NCBI GenBank assembly: GCA_964469905.1 | Contig: CAYXZW010000017.1 | Span: forward strand, 1-57,859 | Source: MVRV01 sp964469905 | GTDB lineage: Bacteria > Desulfobacterota > Syntrophia > Syntrophales > Smithellaceae | Direction of reading: 5' to 3' | Length of the DNA stretch: 57,859 bases | In this document: positions 53,366 to 57,859 of the stretch, piece after piece | Position numbering within the stretch: the stretch's first letter is position 1 | Layout: every line of letters begins with the position of its first letter | Position numbers and translations under genes: made by a program | Notes under the pieces: generated by a model | The model's input: the letters and a program-made list of their open reading frames with translations, nothing else | Told to the model about the DNA's origin: nothing | The model's database searches: none

Positions 53366-54431
53366 ATTTTTTCGTAGCCTCAAACATTGCAATGCAGTTT
53401 TCGGGATTTACTGCCGGATGCAGAGAGTTGGAATCACAGAGGATGTAGCCGCCCCCTTTGGCTGCAACCTCAATAGCGTCCTTCACAGCGGCCTCAACCT
53501 GGCCAGGCGTACCGGCCGGCAAAAGCTCTTTGCAGTCGATATTGCCCAGCAGACAGATTTTATCTCCATAGGCTTCCTTGACTTTTTTCAGATCCATTCC
53601 CGCCTGTGGTTCCAGGGGATTTATTCCGTCATATCCGGTTTCGATAAGTATATCCATAATCGACCAGAGATTGCCGTCGCTGTGGCGGACAACCTTAAGG
53701 CCAAGCTCATGTGCACGATCAACAAGTTTTTTGTTGTACGGATTGACAAACTCGATAAAATGCTTCGGTGATATCAAGAGGTTGTTCGTTGCGGCGATGT
53801 CATCTTCAACAACCAGGACGTCAATGCCGGCAGAGGCCAGCATATCGAGTTGTTTCAAGTTGTATTGTGTCACCATAGCCGCAATATGATGAATAAACTC
53901 GGGATCCTGGTATAGTTTCAGCATGTAGTTTTCCATTCCGGTCAATCTCCAGCTGTGAACAAATACTCCGCGCATCAGCCAGAAAAGCGCAATGTCTCCC
54001 TTAAACCTTTCCCGAGCGAGATCAAGCAAAAGGAGATGGCCGCGCTGCGGTTCCGGTATGGGGAATTTATTAAGCTCGCTGGCATCTTTCAAGGGATGAC
54101 CGATGGGAACCGGCAGGCCATGCGGATTCCGCCTGTAGACAACGCCCCAGTCATCCTTAACTTCTTTCGCACTGATTTCGGTTTCGTGACCAATCTCAAA
54201 AGAGGTAAACCCGTCTATGCCAAACGCCTCATGAATGAGAAAGAGGGTATCCAGCAGCTTCATTTTCTCGGAATCGTTCATTTCATAGAACTGCTTTGAC
54301 TCCGGCAGGCCATCGGTAATGTGTTTCCCGATGCCAATGATCGGCGCCTCGTTAATCCCGTGGATATACAAAGGAACGCGGTCGGGTTGTGCAACACTCA
54401 GAGCGGTAATAATACGTTCTTTCCCTTTCAC
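53349..54431 (-). CDS. UroD-family methyltransferase (MtaA/MtbA/CmuA-like)
   Basis: A 360-residue TIM-barrel protein related to uroporphyrinogen decarboxylase. Candidate zinc ligands are His in VVRHSDGN and Cys in LGNIDCKELLPAGT, with another Cys in YILCDSNSLHPAV. These fit methylcobamide-linked methyltransferases rather than HemE, whose N-terminal arginines are missing. It starts at GTG 54431 with GGAGGAG upstream. With the corrinoid protein 4 kb away it likely acts as the substrate-side methyltransferase; the donor is unknown. Confidence 0.82.
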   Translation of the reverse strand: MKGKERIITALSVAQPDRVPLYIHGINEAPIIGIGKHITDGLPESKQFYEMNDSEKMKLLDTLFLIHEAFGIDGFTSFEIGHETEISAKEVKDDWGVVYRRNPHGLPVPIGHPLKDASELNKFPIPEPQRGHLLLLDLARERFKGDIALFWLMRGVFVHSWRLTGMENYMLKLYQDPEFIHHIAAMVTQYNLKQLDMLASAGIDVLVVEDDIAATNNLLISPKHFIEFVNPYNKKLVDRAHELGLKVVRHSDGNLWSIMDILIETGYDGINPLEPQAGMDLKKVKEAYGDKICLLGNIDCKELLPAGTPGQVEAAVKDAIEVAAKGGGYILCDSNSLHPAVNPENCIAMFEATKKYGLYK

Positions 54432-54458
54432 AATGCATCTCCTCCTTTTTTAATGACC

Positions 54459-54468
54459 TGTCCGGACA
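54459..54468. promoter_or_regulatory. Perfect 10-bp palindrome before the UroD-family gene
   Basis: TGTCCGGACA lies 28 bp upstream of the GTG start, a possible operator. Supported only by symmetry. Confidence 0.25.
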
Positions 54469-54565
54469 ATGTTTGTTTTCTTAGTTCACGTTTTTATTCC
54501 CCGAAGGCCGAGACGAGTCAAAGCTCAGGCTCTTCGGCAGGGAAATAATAACAGATGATGATCTC

Positions 54566-55945
54566 TCATAATTCCCCGCGCTTTTCCCGTAAGGAATGGT
54601 ACATTTCACGGAAACGGTCGTTAGGCTGCAGACCATCTGGATCAAGGGAGAGCGCAGGTAATATCCGTTTGACAAAATACATATTCACTGCCCCTTTGTT
54701 TTTTGCCATGATTTGACCACGATGTTCCGTCTCGAAGAAATCCTTAATCCGCTGATAAGTCGATTCGGAAATATTAACCTGCCCCTTTTCACCCGAAGAT
54801 TCCATCCGGCTCGCCAGGTTGACCGAATCGCCCCAGACATCATAGACAAACTTCTTTTCGCCGACAACTCCAGCCATAAGCGGTCCGGTATTAATACCAA
54901 TCCGGATTTCAAAGATCGGTCGATCCGCACTTTTCTTCTCAGCGTTTATCTTTCCGATCAATGATTGAATTTCCAGTGCACCCAGGACCGCGTCAATTTC
55001 ATGGGTATGGTTAACAACCGGGACTCCTCCCGCGAACATATAAGCGTCACCGATGGTCTTTAGTTTTTCCAGACCGTATTTATCCATCATACGGTCAAAC
55101 TGCGAAAAGGCCTCATCGAGCTCCTTCACCAGTTGATCAGGTGTGAGTGTTTCGGCGATTTTGGTAAAGCCCACAAAATCTGTAAAAACAATGGTCACGG
55201 CATTATACAGCACAGGTTTGACATATCCCTGATCTTTTAACTCCCGGGCAACAGGCTCGGGCAAAATATTCAGCAGCAGCTTATCGATTTTTTCTTTATC
55301 CGATTTTAATTCTTCCCGCTGTTTTTCGATCTGTTTTGATTTTGCCCAACTCATGTACCGTGTATGATCAAGGATATAAATAAATAATATCGCCACAACG
55401 ATTGTAGTCAGCAAATCGTTGAGGCTGTAGCGGGCACTTGGTGTATCAAACGACATTCCCTTGTAATAACCAACACTGAAAAATACAACCACTGACACCA
55501 TTAAGATCGTAAGGGCCGAACGCCGGTGAACGGGAACGACGGCAAGAAGCGTCAACACAAACATATTTCCGCCAATATAAACCGGGTCGGCTTTAGTCAA
55601 TGCGGTTATCAGTCCGCAGGCAATCGCGAGATAGGCGCCGATGATATTCAGAAACAGCAGGTTGCGCTCGGGAAATCTTCTGCTGATATAAAGGATAAAG
55701 ATTACACCACTGACTATGGACAGGCCAATCCGGAGCAACGGCAACAGCGGCTCCTCCGGATGAAGCTGACTGTCGATGAAAAGATAAGGAAGCCAGGCAA
55801 CGGTTGTAATGAGGGATGCGAAAAAGAGAACACGGCCACACTGGTAATTTAATTCTTTGGAAAATGTCGGAGGGTATTCCGCTCGTTCGTTTTGGGAAGT
55901 AACCGCTGAATGTAACCGCGCAAGCAAGGTTCGTATGCCGGACAT
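54566..55945 (-). CDS. Membrane-bound class III adenylate cyclase
   Basis: A 459-residue protein from ATG 55945 (GGGAG upstream; the frame extends to 55978). Six membrane helices fill about residues 30-200, then a short coiled coil (KQIEKQREELKSDKEKIDKLL) and the cyclase domain. Metal-binding aspartates are in IVFTDFVGFT and TIGDAYM, the purine-selecting Lys is in LEKLKTIGD, and the partner Asp is in YDVWGDSVNLASR, so ATP is the likely substrate. Arg in the SVNLASRMES helix is present. No sensor domain other than the membrane part is seen. Confidence 0.92.
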   Translation of the reverse strand: MSGIRTLLARLHSAVTSQNERAEYPPTFSKELNYQCGRVLFFASLITTVAWLPYLFIDSQLHPEEPLLPLLRIGLSIVSGVIFILYISRRFPERNLLFLNIIGAYLAIACGLITALTKADPVYIGGNMFVLTLLAVVPVHRRSALTILMVSVVVFFSVGYYKGMSFDTPSARYSLNDLLTTIVVAILFIYILDHTRYMSWAKSKQIEKQREELKSDKEKIDKLLLNILPEPVARELKDQGYVKPVLYNAVTIVFTDFVGFTKIAETLTPDQLVKELDEAFSQFDRMMDKYGLEKLKTIGDAYMFAGGVPVVNHTHEIDAVLGALEIQSLIGKINAEKKSADRPIFEIRIGINTGPLMAGVVGEKKFVYDVWGDSVNLASRMESSGEKGQVNISESTYQRIKDFFETEHRGQIMAKNKGAVNMYFVKRILPALSLDPDGLQPNDRFREMYHSLREKRGEL

Positions 55946-55994
55946 GCAATCTCCCTGTAGAGTCTGATTACTTAACAACTGAATTTATCAATAA

Positions 55995-56963
55995 TCAAAC
56001 CGTTGAGTAATATGCCTTCCCTTTTACCATTTCCCTGGTGATTTTATTATCCAGCAGAAGATACTGGAGATGGGAAAGTGCTTCGCCGGAGGCAAACCAT
56101 TTCTGCGGAGCAGGAAAATCATCCCACGTCTTACAATCAATATCCCAGGTCATCTGAGAGGCTACCTGATAAGCATTCCGGCAGTCTTTTTTTAAAATAG
56201 CAAGGACTTCTTCCGCCCTTATCTGATGATGCTTTTTCAGTTCGGCAATACGTTTGCGGTGATCGGTAAATATCCGGCGGTGACCGGGAAAGACATGCCG
56301 GATATCAAAATCATTAATCTTGTCCAGACTATTCAGATAGTCCGAGAGAGGATTGCCAATGTCCGCCCACATGGAAATATTGGGCGTAATATCTTCCAAA
56401 ATATGATCTCCGGAAAAAAATATCTTTTCTTCGGCTTCATAGAGGCAAAGGTGGCCCGGGGTATGGCCGGGAGTTTCAACACACTGGAAATCATAACGGC
56501 CAATCGAGACATGATCTCCTTCTTTTAATAGAGCATAATTCAGCACAGCGGGTTTGAAATATTTGCGCCCGGGATGTTTTTGCAGGGCTGATTCCACTTC
56601 CGCGACGGAGAATCCATTATTCAGCGCCGTTGCCTTCACATCATCCCAGTGCTGAAAATCATTCATTATCTCCGCATCCGGATAATTAAAGTATACCTTT
56701 GCCGCAGGACGAACCAATTCGGACACCAGTCCCAGATGGTCGGCATGAAGATGGGTAATAAAAAAATCTGTTTTATCTAAATCGACAGCCAGCTCTGCAA
56801 GACCTGCGGCCATTGCTTCCCGGCAGGCATTCATGTTCATGCCCGTATCGATAATTAAAAAACGTTGATCTCCTTTAATGACATAGGAATTAACTGCTTT
56901 GAGGGGATTACCCGGAAGAGGAATCTCCATCCGGAAAATATCGGAAAATATTTGTTCAATCAT
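55995..56963 (-). CDS. Metallo-beta-lactamase-fold hydrolase
   Basis: A 322-residue protein from ATG 56963 (AAGGAA upstream). The two-metal site motif THLHADHLGL, a later GHTPGHLCLYE and SGDHILEDITPNIS are intact. The C-terminal winged-helix-like part (HQIRAEEVLAILKK) is as in LACTB2-like MBL hydrolases. Substrates could be thioesters or RNA; not readable. It is 26 bp after pyrG. Confidence 0.88.
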   Translation of the reverse strand: MIEQIFSDIFRMEIPLPGNPLKAVNSYVIKGDQRFLIIDTGMNMNACREAMAAGLAELAVDLDKTDFFITHLHADHLGLVSELVRPAAKVYFNYPDAEIMNDFQHWDDVKATALNNGFSVAEVESALQKHPGRKYFKPAVLNYALLKEGDHVSIGRYDFQCVETPGHTPGHLCLYEAEEKIFFSGDHILEDITPNISMWADIGNPLSDYLNSLDKINDFDIRHVFPGHRRIFTDHRKRIAELKKHHQIRAEEVLAILKKDCRNAYQVASQMTWDIDCKTWDDFPAPQKWFASGEALSHLQYLLLDNKITREMVKGKAYYSTV

Positions 56964-56989
56964 CTGGTTCCTTATCTTGCCTGAATTAA

Positions 56990-57859
56990 TCAGCGTTTGA
57001 CCCCGCATTGAGCAGATTTTAAAGCCGCTTCGATAAATTTACTGAAAAGTGGATGAGGATTTGTCGGCTGGGATTTAAATTCCGGATGAAACTGGCAGCC
57101 TAAAAACCAGGGATGATCTTTTATTTCCACAATTTCGGCCAGACGGCCGTCCGGTGAGACTCCGGTTATCTGCAATCCTTTGTCAGTCAATTTCTGTTTA
57201 TATTCGTTATTAAATTCGTAACGATGCCGGTGCCTCTCAGAGATTTCTTCTTGACCGTAGGCGGCAAAGGCAAATGAATCCTGCGTTATTAAACAGGGCC
57301 AGGCGCCCAACCGCATCGAAGCGCCCTTATCCTGGATATTCCGCTGTTCGGGAAGCAAATCGATTACCGGATGAGGCGTCTGAAAATCAAACTCGGAACT
57401 GTTGGCCGAGGTCAAACCACAGATATTGCGGGCATATTCCACGACAGCCATCTGCATTCCCAGACAAATTCCAAAGTAGGGAATCTTCTTTTCCCGCGCG
57501 TATTGCGCCGCCATGATCATACCCTCAATGCCCCGAATACCAAAACCTCCCGGAACGAGAATGCCATCCACATCAGCGAGCTGGCTGTCTAAACCTTCTG
57601 TTTCCAGCTTTTCCGAATCAATAAATTTTAATTTTACCCGGCAATCATTACTGATACCGCCATGCACAAGAGCTTCATTGAGACTCTTATACGAATCGGT
57701 CAGGTTTACGTATTTACCGACAATTCCGATGCAGACAGCATGCGGAGGATTATTAAATCTATTAACAACGTCTTCCCAGGCATCAAGTCTGGGCTGACCG
57801 GTCCAGATATTGAGCAGGTCAACTATCTTGGCATCCAGACCTTCGCGGTGATAAATTAA
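56990..57859 (-). CDS. pyrG: CTP synthase, C-terminal part (runs off right edge)
   Basis: The frame stays open to the window edge and lacks a start, so about 290 C-terminal codons of a roughly 540-codon gene are visible. The end of the synthase domain (IGIVGKYVNLTDSYKSLNEA) is followed by the class I glutaminase domain with the nucleophile FGICLGMQMAVVE and the His-Glu of GCQFHPEFKSQP. It makes CTP from UTP using glutamine. All catalytic motifs seen are intact. Confidence 0.95.
   Translation of the reverse strand, partial: LIYHREGLDAKIVDLLNIWTGQPRLDAWEDVVNRFNNPPHAVCIGIVGKYVNLTDSYKSLNEALVHGGISNDCRVKLKFIDSEKLETEGLDSQLADVDGILVPGGFGIRGIEGMIMAAQYAREKKIPYFGICLGMQMAVVEYARNICGLTSANSSEFDFQTPHPVIDLLPEQRNIQDKGASMRLGAWPCLITQDSFAFAAYGQEEISERHRHRYEFNNEYKQKLTDKGLQITGVSPDGRLAEIVEIKDHPWFLGCQFHPEFKSQPTNPHPLFSKFIEAALKSAQCGVKR

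Noticed and set aside
54493..54543. Hairpin with TTCCC...CCGAAG and CTTCGGGGAA arms after the adenylate cyclase gene
   Set aside because: No T-run follows on the minus strand and pairing is interrupted, so I do not call a terminator.
1..57859. CRISPR arrays, prophage genes, toxin-antitoxin pairs, transposases
   Set aside because: Looked for on both strands; no regularly spaced repeats, integrase, transposase or recognisable phage or toxin-antitoxin protein was seen.

Overview
The window reads as a chromosome segment of an anaerobic, probably Gram-negative bacterium of the Desulfobacterota (Deltaproteobacteria), most like the syntrophic Syntrophales (Syntrophus/Smithella type). This is inferred from gene content: a ferredoxin-linked 2-oxoacid oxidoreductase fused by context to an NADH-oxidoreductase module, two-subunit class I fumarase, acyl-CoA beta-oxidation genes under a sigma-54 activator, corrinoid methyl-transfer genes with a reductive activator, several large multi-PAS histidine kinases, and a proteobacterial-type ssrA. 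No transposase, integrase, CRISPR array, phage gene or rRNA is visible.

Layout. 0-2.5 kb: multi-PAS histidine kinase running off the left edge. 2.7-4.6 kb: ssrA (tmRNA) and an MFS transporter. 4.8-7.9 kb: a two-gene operon, DUF4384-type exported protein followed by a caspase-fold (C14) lipoprotein. 8.1-21.3 kb: an accessory stretch marked by four copies of the 3' end of tRNA-Asn plus its terminator region; the only complete tRNA-Asn lies at 21183-21258. Between the copies sit (X) a G+C-rich GGDEF-PilZ gene and a methyltransferase, (Y) an acyl-CoA ligase/thiolase/hydroxyacyl-CoA dehydrogenase/acyl-CoA dehydrogenase operon with a divergent sigma-54 activator, and (Z) a membrane sensor-like gene and a small exported protein. 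X and Z share both end sequences and an internal motif.

21.3-29.0 kb: one long minus-strand metabolic cluster: fumarase alpha and beta, then four 2-oxoacid:ferredoxin oxidoreductase subunits, then NuoE-, NuoF- and NuoG/HydA-N-terminal-like subunits without any hydrogenase domain. 29.2-32.4 kb: recR, ybaB, dnaX and the 4.5S SRP RNA, with three palindromic intergenic elements. 32.5-35.6 kb: hybrid multi-PAS kinase. 35.7-44.6 kb: a dedicated type II fatty-acid/polyketide-like operon (malonyltransferase, carboxyltransferase, acyl-CoA dehydrogenase, KAS III-like, ketoreductase, dehydratase, KAS II-like, acyl carrier protein, acyltransferase, phosphopantetheinyl transferase), with a divergent histidine kinase/sigma-54 regulator pair (45.0-47.9 kb) and a candidate sigma-54 promoter in front of it.

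48.0-54.4 kb: a corrinoid methyl-transfer locus: methyltetrahydrofolate-type methyltransferase, corrinoid protein, methionine-synthase-activation-like protein, RACE-type ATP-dependent activator, MFS transporter and UroD-family methyltransferase. 54.6-57.9 kb: class III adenylate cyclase, metallo-beta-lactamase-fold hydrolase and the C-terminal part of pyrG (CTP synthase), cut by the right edge.

Taken together the genes serve acyl-CoA and methyl-group metabolism with low-potential electron carriers, plus a specialised acyl-chain product. Substrates of the corrinoid and acyl-chain systems cannot be read from the sequence.
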